Source of the DNA: Guyanagaster necrorhizus
Lineage: Eukaryota; Basidiomycota; Agaricomycetes; Agaricales; Physalacriaceae
Length of the DNA stretch: 64,000 nt
Direction of reading: 5' to 3'
NCBI RefSeq assembly: GCF_019112545.1
Contig: NW_025064908.1
Span: 184,895 to 248,894 of the forward strand
The notes under the pieces are model-generated. The model searched no databases. It was given only the letters and a program-made list of their open reading frames with translations, and was not told the DNA's origin. Position numbers and translations under genes: made by a program. This document shows positions 47,111 to 58,894 of the stretch, in pieces (position 1 is the first letter of the stretch; every line of letters begins with the position of its first letter).

Positions 47111-48178
47111 TCAGGCAGTATACGCAGGAGGAGGCACCATCACATCGTCTAGAATGACTCTGCGCTGTGAATTCTTCTCGTACATATACCTGTCGAGTGT
47201 GGAGCCTTCTCTCCCCACATCTGTATTGGCTACAAAAAATAGAGAAGTAGAACGAGAGATGAAGTTTGCTAAGGGTACATGCTCATACAAGGTCGGCGCT
47301 GACTGTGACGATGGAAAACCCTGACGATGGAGACGCATGCGCCGCCTGCGGCAGATCAAGAAAATCGCAATGCATGCAAGCGTAGCCAAAACACTGAAGG
47401 AAACCCCGAATCCGACGGCCAGAAAATTGACGCTACCACGGGCGTCGTCGCCTAAACTCGTAGCATCTGTACTCGGAGATGCGGAAATAGACACGGATGA
47501 AGCCTGATCGACCAGACCACTAGACCCAGCAGCCAGCACAGTGGAACTTCCACCACTTGCCGTAATGTCAGTGACATCCTCATCGTCGACCGTATATCTA
47601 TTGACATCTTCAGCTGCAAAAACAACAGAGCAGAAAGAAAACAGCCCACGTAAACCCATCTAGAACGATACACTATCCAGCAGCAGCCATCGACACGACC
47701 ACCTCGTGCGAAACATTCTCTAGTCCCGTCCTCGACCAGTGAGCCGTGTACCGCTCGGTTTCTGGTCCACCGATTGTCTGCTCCGTGTTGGGATCTGTGA
47801 GATTCACGAACGTTCCGTCCTCGCCATCGAGAGTAATGGTCGAGTTCACCAAGTACGGCCATCGGGGAGAGAGAAAGTGCACCGCAACACCTGATAAGAT
47901 AATTGTGGCGTCAGACAAAGATATTCTGGCAGCGCGGAACACGATCAACTACCCGTAAAGATGACCGTCGCCGAGGCAGAGGGATCACTGCTCAGCGCGT
48001 GGCTTCCATTGAAGTCTAACGTAGAGATGTGGCTGTTACTCGCGTCCCAGGTGCCAGTGTACACAATCATAGGATCTGTGTCGTCGATGGTAACATTGCG
48101 CCCCGCGCCATGGGACCTGAGAGCAAAAGAAGACAAGGTGACGAACAAGAATAGAGAATGCATGAGAACGCAGAACAA
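47111..48178 (-). CDS. Secreted-type single-pass membrane protein
   Basis: Exon 1 is 48178-47953: a signal peptide (MHSLFLFVTLSSFALRSHG, possibly from the inner Met at 48163), then a beta-rich extracellular part with GRNVTIDDTDP and IVYTGTW. Exon 2 starts at 47890 (VAVHFLSPRWPY) and contains N-glycosylation sites (NST, NLT, NVS). Exon 3 from 47613 holds a Ser/Thr-rich stalk, one transmembrane helix (FLAVGFGVSFSVLATLACIA) followed by the CRRRR stop-transfer, and a ~75-residue cytosolic tail ending VPPPAYTA. The layout matches the large family of basidiomycete type I surface proteins of unknown function. The junction of exons 2 and 3 (donor gtgtat after GGATA) is one base out of phase in my reading, so splicing there is unresolved or the gene carries an indel. 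Confidence 0.68.
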
Positions 48179-49774
48179 GAGAACAGGGAAGGGAATGAAT
48201 GTTGAATGATCAGACGCGGAACGAACTTGATCTTTGAAGGTATAGGCAGTCTGCAGATCCTTTCTGACAACGACGTTACTCAGTGGGTCCAGAAGAACAG
48301 TATTGATGAGCGTAGTGAAGGCCCTTGTATTCTGTGATACGGCTGCTTAATGTTGTCATGAACTCGGGTTCCAGAACTTTTTCCTTCGCCAGAAGAACAA
48401 GGCTAAGCGCTGGAACTTGAAACGAGAGGTCAAGGAACAATCAGTGCCGGGTATGGTTTTTATCATGATAGTAAAGAAGCATACCTTTAGGACTTCTTGT
48501 AGGTCTGAACTGTACGAGCAAAGGATATTGCTCAACGGAACCACGGATCCAGTATATCATTTATGAGATGAGACAAGTGGTCCACAGAGCCAAATGGATT
48601 AGTCGCATGCGGTATCACTGCTGTATGGCATCATAACTCTCGTCCGAGATCTGCGGTCTACCAATTACACGAGAATCACCAACGACCAGGGTCACTCTCA
48701 CACAGCCTGTGATGAAAGATACGCGCTCCGTCGTGAAGTGTAACATACCTCCGCAAGGTATGTCTTGTTTAGAAAAGATGGTTAATAAAATCATCCTTGT
48801 GCCCAAACAGATGTCATTTTCGATAGGAGAGCCGGTACCTCGTTCGTAGCAGAGGATATCTTGGTGTGGGGTATTACATCCTAGTTGACCCTTGATGTGA
48901 TTGAACGCACTAAGAGCGAGCCTGAAAGGAACTAACAGTCAAAAATGCTCCGTGCATTACATTCGGGGAGTATGGCTTTCGTGGTTTTATGATTCTGAAA
49001 GAGACCAAGGAAGGTGTGGCAGAATGCGCCCGGCAAAGTCTGTTTTGTTGCGCCGACTGAACGGAAGAAAAAAGGTTTTCTGGACATTTGTATTATGATT
49101 GAGTTAGAATGTAGTGAACAGCACGAGCTAGAAAATTTTCTCAGCCGCAACCTAGATGTACTCCCAAAGCGTTATGCTTATCGAGTTGACTCACATGTAA
49201 TACTGACGGTGGCGAAAGCGCGTGGCTTTTCTACAATAGCCGCTATCACCGACAACGCCGAGCGCTGTAATACAAAACAAGTTCCGAACAGCGTTGAGGG
49301 TACGCACCTGGATAAGTGTCTATACTGAATTGGCTCATCGTCCCACGATTCAGACGAAGCTCGGGTATAACTTCAGGTTTAGCGCCGGCCGCAAAACAAC
49401 ACGACTCCTTTATGGAGACTCACCTATCTGGTCCTCTAAGGGATGTTGTAAAGGTGGGTAAACAGGGCACCCTATGCTGAGAACAACCCCAGCTGTATTC
49501 ATCGCAGACAGCGAGGCCATAAGATGCCTATCTTGCTTGATCCATTCACATGCCTCCTTGACGGCTTCGGTTCAAATGTCTGTGAGCCATTGTCCAACAG
49601 CAGTGACGGAGAGTCCGAAGAACTGTGACACTGTACCAGAAGAAAATATTCAGAAAGATTGGAGAATTAAAGACTGTATTATCGTGATCTGGCTGGTACC
49701 TTTTTATTCACGAATGTCCGTCAAGTCCCAACTTGAACAGAGTTATTTATGTAAGCAAAACTCAAATTAACTAA
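48179..49774. other. Intergenic region, no gene recognised
   Basis: Short frames only, for example 49014-49328 (plus, 104 aa), which matches nothing known to me. Confidence 0.4.
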
Positions 49775-49864
49775 GTCGTCGTAGTCCAGTGGTAGTACGT
49801 CGCTTTCTTATCATTGTATCATGTCATTGGTAGGTGAAGGTTGCGAGTTCGATCTTCGTCGGTA
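49775..49864 (+). pseudogene. Degenerate tRNA related to tRNA-Arg(CCT)
   Basis: Shares GTCGTAG, the AGTGGTAG A-box core, GTCGCTTTC and GGTTGCGAGTTCGATC (B box) with the tRNA at 41394-41475. The anticodon position reads CTT, not CCT. The loop insert is ~21 nt, D-stem pairing is imperfect, and about three bases of the 3' acceptor strand are missing, so the acceptor stem cannot form. It is probably a tRNA pseudogene or the tRNA-derived head of a SINE-like element; the unusual CpG-poor block starts directly behind it. Confidence 0.6.
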
Positions 49865-49879
49865 CTTATCTGTCGATCG

Positions 49880-50941
49880 AGATCATGTTTCATTTTGTTC
49901 TTCATAGTACATATTGTAGAGTCCTCCAGTAAAAAGACTGCTGAGATTAAAATCTAACAGTTATTCTAGAAGGCTGATTCCATTCACTGAGCAACTTTCA
50001 AGAGTTCAGAGTTTGAGTTAATCCTTAGTAAGTATTGACTAGTAGTAGATGCACTTTTTTGCTGTAACATATTTCAGTTCTAAATTAGTGCATTAATGAA
50101 ATACATCTTAATTTCTCAAATCTCAAAGTCTATATCATAGCTCATGGCTATATTGTCTTGGCATCAACTTAAACATCAATGACCACTGGCAATAGCTTTG
50201 CTTATCATTGAGATAAATTGCTTGTCTCAAGTTTTAGTCAAGATTCACACCAAAGGAGCAACTGTGTCCAGAAAAGTTGAATATGCAACTAATATGAAAT
50301 GATCAAATCTAACTTCACATTAGGTAAAAGAGCCTAAAAATGCATATCTGTCAAAACTAGTGATTGAGTCTTTCCTGAAGCTCTGAGCTGAGCCAGGCCA
50401 GGCTCTGAGTGGCTGGGCCCTAAGGGCAGGCTTGTTGAAGGCCCTGGCTTAGGCTTCATTATTTGAAAGCCTGAGCCCAAGGCTTAGATCTGGACTCTCA
50501 AAGTCCAAATTATTAGGCTTTTGGAGCAAGATGTGGTTGATTGGAAAGGAGAGAATGCACTACAGTTTTCTAAATCAATCTTTCAGATGCTTCTTTCCTT
50601 TTCTCATCAATAATTGAGAGCTTCAATACAAAATGACACGAACATTGCTGACTGACACTTGGACTGTCATGCTGTCACTGCAACGGAGTAGATAGTATAC
50701 TTTGTACATAGGCCAGGCTGGAGATGTTAGTCAAGCTCACAAAGGAGGACAACTTGATATGTTTTCACCCATTCCTATGCTTATTAAAGGCCCATTCTTT
50801 GTAACATCAAAAGACCAGGCCTGAGACCTAGTGGGCTTGGGCTTGTGATTTGAAGAGCCTGAGCCTGCCAAAGTTGGGCCCTGTAAATCACTCAAAACAT
50901 CCAAAAATCATTTCTATCTTCTCATGGTGGAGATGGACTTG
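49880..50941. repeat. CpG-depleted repeat-like block
   Basis: Reading base by base I find no CG dinucleotide from 49880 to 50638 and only two up to 50940, while flanking DNA has them every few dozen bases. TG and CA are plentiful. It contains a ~33-bp direct repeat (50446-50478 and 50834-50866, both including ATTTGAA and GCCTGAGCC), each unit being itself an imperfect hairpin. No coding potential. Best explained as an old transposable-element remnant whose methylated CpGs have decayed. Confidence 0.6.
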
Positions 50942-51175
50942 CGTATAGTCCCATAGATACTGGTTATCACAGAGGCAAATAAGGATAAAAACTAAAGAAA
51001 TTGTCAAGAAATTGTGAAAAGGGCGAAAGGTCTTTCGCTATATATATTCCATCACATTGTGTGATGAAAACCTGAACACTTTGTTCATGGCGTATGATAT
51101 ACTAATAGGATAGAAGCCGGGACTAGACAGACCTGATCATCTACTGGATATTTCCCTTCAGTGCCACATGTACAA
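50942..51175. other. Spacer downstream of MFS gene 2
   Basis: AT-rich spacer; CG dinucleotides reappear here. No gene. Confidence 0.4.
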
Positions 51176-52987
51176 TTACACAATCCAAGGACTTTGTCCG
51201 ACACCCAGCTCTCGGTTTCTCCTCGCATAAATGACCCTCAAGATTCCGACACCGACTGCTCCTACTAATAGTGCAGCCCCATTCGTATAATGTCCAGTCA
51301 GGTACCCAGGAGCTTCATTTGACCTATATAAGAATATTCCTGCAAGGTATTCAGTTGTATAAGTGAAACACAGAAAGCGACTGACCTATCATCTGCCCCG
51401 ACGCCCCAAAAGCCACGTTCATCGGGATAGCCAGCGTCGTCGCATTTGTATCCCGCAGATTGCCAGTAAGCCATGCTAGCAACGAGGGACTACCAGCATA
51501 GGAGAACATTGTTCCTAGGCAGAGCATTGTATATCGCGCTTCGAATGACGTTCGTGGTAGCGAACCTGAAAATACGAGTCCCTTAAAATCGTCGGACCGG
51601 CCACGATGCAAAAATCCTACCATGAATGATAAAAGTTATCCCTGCCAATATCATCGATACCATCGCACACATTGACCAGGCCCTATACCTATCCGCCGCC
51701 CACGACATCGCCACAGTCACGACGAACGCCACCGCAAAGGGCGGAACTATGAATAGCTGGGCATCAAGCCCTCTGTACCCAAGTCCATCCACAATGGTCG
51801 GTGCAAATAGCGATATACTCGAGAATGCCACCGACGTCGCAGTGAACACTATATAATGCAGGTACAGCCGCCAATCTTTTATCGTAGACTTGGCGCCATC
51901 CCACGTAATCCTCGCATGCCCTAGACTCTTTGACGTCTCTTGGTTCAGCCGGACAATAGCGAGGTCACGGTCGCGTGATGATAGCCAGGATGCCCTCTCA
52001 GGATAGGAAGGGAAGAAGAGGTACACGATTATTGCGAGGAAGCATGATGGTGCGCCTTCGATGATGAATAACCATTGCCAAGCCTCCAGGCCTCGAGCGC
52101 CGTTGATAAACTCTACTCCGTATGCGATGCTGCCGCCGAAAGCGCCTCCAAGTGGCGCAGATGCTATAATAAGTGATAAGCGGAGCCCGCGTTCTTCGAG
52201 TCGATACCAGCTGCAAGAAGATGTACTCAAATTGAGTAAAGTAAGGGGACTGGGAGGCATACAACGTAAGGAAATAGATCATGCCTGGGAAGAACCCTAA
52301 AAAATGCATCTATCAGAAGAAGAGCATGAGCACAGCGTTCTCCTCACCTGCCTCGAACGAGCTCAACAAGAAGCGCAAGCCAATTAATGTACCATAGCTC
52401 CGAGATGCAGCCATGATCATAGTGGATGCTCCCCACCCGAGCAAGAGAATTGCAAACCAATGTGGCGGAGAGAAGTGTTTGAGCATATAGTTGGACGGGG
52501 TCTCGAACACGGTAAACGGGACGAGGAAAACTACGAGCAAGATGAGGAATTGATGGTCTGTAAGATCCGCAATCCGGAGGAGGGAATGGTCGTTATCATC
52601 CTTCAGAATTCTAGCATTGCCCTATAGTGAATGTCAATTTTGATTGTTACAATGGGCGAATAGTGATCGGACAATGTTGAATCGCGCAAGGAAACCGAGC
52701 GCGCTTATCAATATGGATGTAGGAACAACACGAAGGTCCATTCGCCTGAGTAACCTAGCGCCACGCCGTTTAGCTGGAAGTTAGGTAGGCTTGAAGAGAA
52801 CATACCTTCTCTCGGCAGCAATGTCGATGGTGTATTCGTCTTCAATAATTATTTCCTCATCGTCGCAGGGCTTGTAAAATGAGAAAGTTGGAGAGGGAGG
52901 GGACTCCACAGGCACAGGAGGGACGGGGAGTGGGCGGAGAGGGAGTGGGCGGGGAGGGAGTGGGCGGAGAGGTCTCATGGTGGGCAT
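51176..52987 (-). CDS. MFS transporter, Dal5/allantoate-permease type (paralogue 2)
   Basis: Model complement(join(51176..51339,51386..51565,51621..52210,52263..52296,52348..52621,52673..52754,52806..52987)), 501 aa, seven exons, all phases closing. Exons of 82, 274, 34, 590 and 164 bp are identical in length to those of the paralogue at 12758-14559. Markers are a Pro/Arg-rich N-terminus encoded by a minisatellite, AERRLLRRMDLRVVP, GNARILKDDND, FETPSNYMLKHFSPPHW, FFPGMIYFLT, WYRLEERGLR, LEAWQWLFIIEGAPS, TWDGAKSTIKDWRLY and NEAPGYLTGHYTNG. The second exon must use the acceptor cgctag, not the nearer cttccag, to avoid a stop. It is a plasma-membrane symporter for a small organic anion; the substrate is unknown. 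No lesions are visible, so probably functional. Confidence 0.9.
52926..52971. repeat. Minisatellite in MFS exon 1
   Basis: Three tandem copies of GGGAGTGGGCGGAGA-like units. On the coding (minus) strand they give the Pro/Leu/Arg repeats of the transporter's N-terminal cytosolic tail, a likely site of length variation between strains. Confidence 0.8.
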
Positions 52988-54756
52988 TGATGTGCAGGTA
53001 ATTGACTCGGTTACATGTCCTTATCAATGGATATATGCCGATTTTCGCAGACTGGGAGGGGGGATAGTGGAAACAACGGGGCATTGACGCTGTCTGATCA
53101 CTACCGCTCGAGAACCCTGCACAGGCACGCAGCGCTGAGACACAGTTTGATAACCTTCGAAAAACATGACTGTCGTAAGAAAGAGCAACGACTACAGATC
53201 CTGCCCCCTGGAGCTGCAATAGCCGTCAACACGAGAAAGACGGCCGTATGCTCTTCCAGTCCCAATCCTCTCATCTTTAATGCTCTAAGCCACATGGAAG
53301 GTACGTTATTCACAGAGGAGATAACGAGGACATTATGATAACTGAGACGCCAAGCGCGATGGGCCTATAGGTATTCACTGGCGCCACATCCATTGAACAG
53401 CGCATGTGGCATGAAGATCCGAGAAAGACCTGATACGCGCGTTTTGTACGTGTGTGGAGAGCCCCATAAAGGCGAGCGCGATTCAACGCAAATCACCAAA
53501 AGAGTAAAAGCGCCCTACAGAAATAAACACATCCAGCCTATGCCTTTAGGAGATTAATGACTTTTCTTAGAGAAACAGAGTCGACGGACACACTTGGTCA
53601 AATGGATAGCTCCCACCCTGCCCCGCATTCATATTGGTGCCTGTGAAGTATAATTTACCAATCCACAGTGCTCCATGCGGTCAATCACTGGCTGAAATAG
53701 TCCATGATGGATGTCGGCTCAACGACAAGGCAGAAATCTCTACCTGCATATGGCCTATCTCCACTCCAGGCGACAAAGAATACTTCCGTTCTCCATGATC
53801 TGGGAATCCTGATTTATGCTGGATTTGAACGGAGAGCAAGATTTTTCGCAAAAACACGGCGGCCGGTGATGATAACTACGTGATTCCCTTTCTCTCAAGT
53901 GAGTAAACTCTCTTGAGCACAGCTATATGTCAAACATACTTAGTAGGGCCAATAATTCGACATTATTTTCTGGGATGTTCATTATCGCGACGTGGAAAGC
54001 CGAGGGAAACATAGCTACGTGGCACGCCTTCCAGATAGTAGCTTGCAGTAGTGTCCCGTGAAAAAGCACATACGTGGACCCGCCGCCCTCGATTCATCTA
54101 TAGGCATCACAACTGAAACTTTATACTGTGGCATTAGTCGAGAGTTAGAAACTCTAGAACCCCAAGTATCTCAGCAGAGAACGTACAGCAAGGTTTCAAG
54201 ACCCGGAAAAGGAGATACTGTGAGCTTTCAGGGGCGTGGCCTCTTCCGGCTTCAACTTCAGTAGCTGCCATTGATTTTAAAGAAGATATGGTTTCAAGGA
54301 AACGTAAGTGGATGTCGTCGAAACAGGGAGACGCTGAATAAGGGGATCAGTCTCAACCTCGGAGAGTAATTTAATAATTTCAATTAGCCAGTTCGGGCCG
54401 AGTTGTGCCGGTGCTGCCGAAACAACGCGGCCAAGATATGAGCGGCTCGGCTTGTTCAATCTCCTGCTGTTCATGAAATCGGCGAAAACAGGCCAATTTA
54501 CAAGCTTTTCTAACTGGTTCTTGCAAGAGCGGCAGTATGTCTGTGTTGTATCTGTGGTTCTAAATTGTCGCTCAGATGGCATTATCAATGTCCTCCACAG
54601 TGAAGTGGCGAACCATCACGCATCCTCTTTCTAGGGAAACATCTTAGTCCTTATTCCTGCTTCTACTGAACAAAAACTCAATTCTTGGTATGGATTAGGA
54701 CAACGCACCTTGTGTCTATCACTGATCGTCGCAACTGGACCCGCGTTAGAATCCTT
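52988..54756. other. Intergenic region, no gene recognised
   Basis: About 1.8 kb including the upstream region of MFS gene 2. A stretch at 53430-53490 loosely resembles 22465-22520; otherwise nothing is supportable. Confidence 0.4.
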
Positions 54757-55035
54757 GGACAGATTCCGTGTTTTTGAAGTTTGGAGAGTGTTATTCATCA
54801 TCTCAGGCGCACTCTCATGATTACTCGCGATAGTTGTATATCTCTACCTGTGCCCCTACTCAAAGAAATCAACATTTTTATCTCCGGATGCTTGTGTACC
54901 GGCTATCCTGCGTATGAAACAGAAGCGTCCAATCGATGAGACACGACAGCGTAACATGGGATGGTGTCAAATCCACGTTGACAGATTGGTGTGGCCATCC
55001 TTGTGCTCGTACCGACGACGTGAACTTGAAGGCAG
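54757..55035 (+). pseudogene. MFS transporter fragment (central region only)
   Basis: Remnant of the central part of the Dal5-type family. EVWRVLFIISGALS followed by a stop corresponds to GLEAWQWLFIIEGAPS. LLAIVVYLYLCPYSKKSTF corresponds to LAIIVYLFFPSYPERASW. After a frame change, RHDSVTWDGVKSTLTDW corresponds to HARITWDGAKSTIKDW. Flanking exons are absent. It is a truncated, frameshifted copy about 1.8 kb upstream of MFS gene 2 and on the opposite strand. Confidence 0.68.
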
Positions 55036-55339
55036 GACTCAGGTTGACTAGCAAGGCCTTGACTGACAGCGCAAATAGCATGAAGAATGGCAATGACAGT
55101 AGAACATGCTTCGACGGTTATTTCAGTTATGAGTCGTGACGGGATTGCTTGTGTGCGAAAATATGTATAAATAATAAAGACAGTGTACTTGTACACTTTC
55201 AGCAGAGGTCAAAGTGTATCACGGTGGGTATATTAATTGGTACGACAGATTCAGTATCCTCGGTGCGGTTCCGAAAACGAAGGCGATGAAAGAAGAAAAA
55301 GAAAACACAGTACAAAAATAAAATCCTTCATTATCTTCA

Positions 55340-56666
55340 CTATGTCCTGTACTGCCAGGACCGGTTCTCGGCCGACTCATTCTCAGGCTTTGAATAGCTC
55401 TGATCTGAGAATACTGAATGTTCCACCGTGACGTGCAATGCTGTGCGCGTGTGAAGCTCGTACGACGAATCCAAAGTGTCCGTCTTCACTTTGGCGCCCA
55501 GTCCCACGCGGAAGATGATTAGCGCCGGAGCGATCGCCTACCAGGATAAAGATTATCGTAATTCAAGACAGAAATAAAATAGGCATACACTAATCTGCCC
55601 AAGAGAATCCCCTAAAATGATACTGATCTGCGGTTTGAGGTTGAAGAAAACGAGGAAAAGCGTGGACGTGAATGCGGATATTGCGCCGGACTCGACGATC
55701 ATCCATATGACGTCCATGTAAGGCTGGGACTTTGAGCTTAGTTGCCAGGATCCTGTTCTTCGCGTCATCCACCAGATACGTGCCACTATCAGACCTGTGA
55801 CGCAAATCTGAGTGGCCAAGGACAATGACCAGGAAGCCTGGAGCCATCGATATAGAGCGTGCACGGATTCGGGATCGAATGCGATGAGACTGGATAAATG
55901 ATAGATAGTAATATATCCACAGACTGAATTTGCAGGGAGTTAGACGAGAATAATGCGAAAGAAGAGGGAAGAACCGTACCACTAAAGGCTAGAACCATGA
56001 GAGCCTGGAAATACAATTAGCCTCGCCTCTTGAGGTAGCCCATGTACGCATAAAAATAACATACGGGGAAGACAGACACCATCAAGCTCTTGTCCCAAAT
56101 CACATATAATCGCCAGAGCAACACCACGTCGCCGACGATACACTAAACCAGCGATAAGAGTCATGATAACAGACTCGGACATTAATTCGGAGACGACGCA
56201 CATTCGTGATGGTAGCTGATTCTTGAAGTACGTTGACGAACCGAGTCTGATTATCCCAGTACTCTGTGGAACCGTTGGGGCCCTTGGTCCAGATGAAAGC
56301 TTCTATCATGGAACGCAGGCCCGCCGCAATGTGGACGGTTGAGATAACGAACTGAACAGTCGCGCTCCCGAGTAAGATCCTAGAGGCGGATAAATTTGGT
56401 AAAGGAACTTCCTCGCAGCGGAAGAAAATCAGGGATCGTACCATCTTCGCCTGATAAGTAGGCTGACGCAGCTCAGGTAGAGAACTAGACTGAGGCATAG
56501 TTGGAATTATTGTTTTTCAGGATCCAATGTAAACGGGAGGACTCACTGGACACCTAGAAGGATGGTCAGAGGATTTTTATTTGAATGTTGATAAGAACGA
56601 ACCATATAGGACTGAAGTACACCAGATACCTACAAGAGACGCAAGATCCACTGGGAGGTCCTGCAT
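55340..56666 (-). CDS. Multi-span fungal membrane protein (seven-helix type)
   Basis: Exons in order: MQDLPVDLASLVGIWCTSVLYG from ATG 56666; LGSATVQFVISTVHIAAGL (about 56390-56330); CIVGDVVLLWRLYVIWDK (about 56150-56080); ALMVLAFSG (about 56003-55978); LIAFDPESVHALYRWLQ...TQICVTGLIVARIWWM (55890-55760) with AISAFTSTLFLVFF; and a last exon AIAPALIIFRVGLG with a hydrophilic tail to the stop at 55340. Helix spacing and the GDVVLLWRLYVIW and TQICVTGLIVARIWW motifs match a large Agaricomycete family of seven-helix membrane proteins of unknown function. Two junctions (before LIAFDP and before AIAPAL) miss by one base with GT-AG splicing, and the second exon is unclear, so the gene may be damaged or the sequence may carry indels. 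Confidence 0.58.
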
Positions 56667-58894
56667 TGTGTTTCGCTCTCCTACACTTTCGAGTGGGGCT
56701 CGTCATTATATAGACGTCTCCGACTCCGGTCCCGTGCTGTTCTGGAACTCCCAGGGAGAGGTTTAAGTTCATCAACGGAGGGAGTATAGCACTTCGGAAC
56801 ATGATGGATGACGGACATGGAAGTGAAAGGGGACGACAGTACCTGAAGAGAAGCACGTGTATTTTTGGCGATTACATGGGAAATGACAACTTGAACGGAA
56901 AATCAGAATGCAGTCGTAGAATGACCGGGAAGGCGTGCGTGCGAGATCACTATTGCATCTCGTTGACTCCTCTGACGTGGATAAATCGTGAGGAAGGTTC
57001 CGGAATGTTAGAGAAAGAGTGCTATGATTAGAATGGTGACTTATCACGGCACGGAATGCTGAAGCCTCCCGATTTGATTGAGCAGTCTTTTTTGGCACGC
57101 ATCGGGAAAGCGAGTTGCGATGGTCGGTTGTACCCTGTTGGTCCTAGGTTCCTGGAATCCAGCCCTACCGCCACTGGCGGATAAACACATTTACAGATGA
57201 AAAAATACGATTTTTTTACCCACAAGCTTGTGGTCCGGGCAATGATTGATTAAAGTCCGGTGTCTTGGTGTCGGCCTTGAGGAATGAGTCGAAATGACAG
57301 CGAGTTTGAGGTAGATACAGAAATTTAACGACTGGATGACCAACTGAGAGTCATAAATGGAATGGGGCACAGAATGACTCACGGAATTCCCAAGGTCGAT
57401 CACCGCTTGTATCTTGATTCGAGATACGGCCTTAATGATGGATTTTCGCGATACACGTGGCAGACAACTGAAACGGGGTTCGGCAATGTCCACAATGTTT
57501 TATTTACCTTTTTCCTGATTATCTAGGTTCATGGGCACGAGATAAATTTTGGGTTTTCGGTTGAATCGCGCAGAGCAGGAGGTTCAGTTAATCTGTACTT
57601 GGAGCAGGGTGCAACTACTTCGCCTGCTGATAGATTAGAGTCAGGACTGAGGATATCCCCATGGTGCTGTTTTGAGAGGCGATCAGGCTGAGCACGATAT
57701 TCAGGATCCAAGAAAACCACGCAATATGTTTAGTTCCCGCTGCGTGCCACTGATACAGAGGGATGAAAGAAGGAGTCCAATTTTGTGTTTGATTGCTGTT
57801 TTCAACTGAGCGCATTCCGGTGACTGCTACAAATCGGGTGACCCGGCAATCAAATCACAAGCACGCCGCTGGGTCCGTGATTGAAGTTGGGCGCTTGATC
57901 AGAGGAACCGAAAGCTTTGTCGTGAGAAGACGATGGTTACGCGATCCGCTCCTGGTAAGCAACTATTTCGGGTGAACCAAAAACTGATGAAAATGGGTGG
58001 ATAACGGATAGAATTTCGTTGAGGCATCCTGAGCACAGCAAAATCTGTCGACTTCATCATTGAAAGTAAATTCCGACGCATTTCGTTGTGGACAAAGGTT
58101 GGGTCAGAATGTTATCCATATTCATATCATTTTCGGCTGCATTCTGACCAGTGCGAACTAGTCAGCCGCCAGGAGTGGCGAGTACATCCAGACAAGTCAC
58201 GATTGTAACTAACCAAGTAACCAGCAATTAATGCTGAAGGACCCCGGAAGCTGACCATCAAATGAGTTCCGTGCGATATCAGTAATGAATAATGCTCTCT
58301 AGGTACCTTGGGGGTAGGAGGGGCGCCGGGAGGATCATAACAGCGAAGAAAACAGACGCGGGTTACTACGTACCGCCGGTGGCTGTGAGAATTGCGACGG
58401 ATAATCCCGATTTAGTCATCACCGCTCTCAATTCGAACCTCCTTCTGAAGGTGTGCGTCCTTCATGGTATCGCCGTATTAGCTGCACACTGATCCATATT
58501 CGGAGGATCCACACCTGGCCGGCCCTCGTGACAGAGCTTCACTCAGTACCGTCAACCGCATCTGGTGTCCCTGACTATTACTTCCTAATATTCCATGGTA
58601 TGCGATAGCAATTGTCACGAACGAATCATTCATCTATCTGACAGATAGTGCCATATCTTAAAACCGACCTTCTACTATTGCTTATATTCTGCGCCGCAAT
58701 CAAGTATCTCGTCATCTCTCATCAAAAGTACATCAAAAAGGACCTGAGTCGTCGCCTTGAACAGTCGGAGTCTTCCATAAGCAAGATTATCGTCTGACTC
58801 CCGTGTTTTCGTTCGGATCGTACGATAACCGGCTCTCACGATCAAAACTGAAGCGGCGTATTCGCGGCTTTGTTTTCCCCATCTTCCCATCATC
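56667..58894. other. Intergenic region, no gene recognised
   Basis: About 2.2 kb between two divergent genes. Several minus frames (57191-58081) have no recognisable family. It includes a perfect 10-bp inverted repeat at 58102-58111 / 58140-58149 and the palindrome CCACAAGCTTGTGG near 57222. Confidence 0.4.

Noticed and set aside
49775..49864. Functional tRNA-Lys(CTT)
   Set aside because: The acceptor stem cannot pair and the D-stem is imperfect; treated as a degenerate tRNA.
52761..52805. Nearest acceptor cttccag for intron 1 of MFS gene 2
   Set aside because: It creates an immediate stop; the next AG (cgctag at 52755) gives RLLRRMDLRVVP, as in the paralogue.
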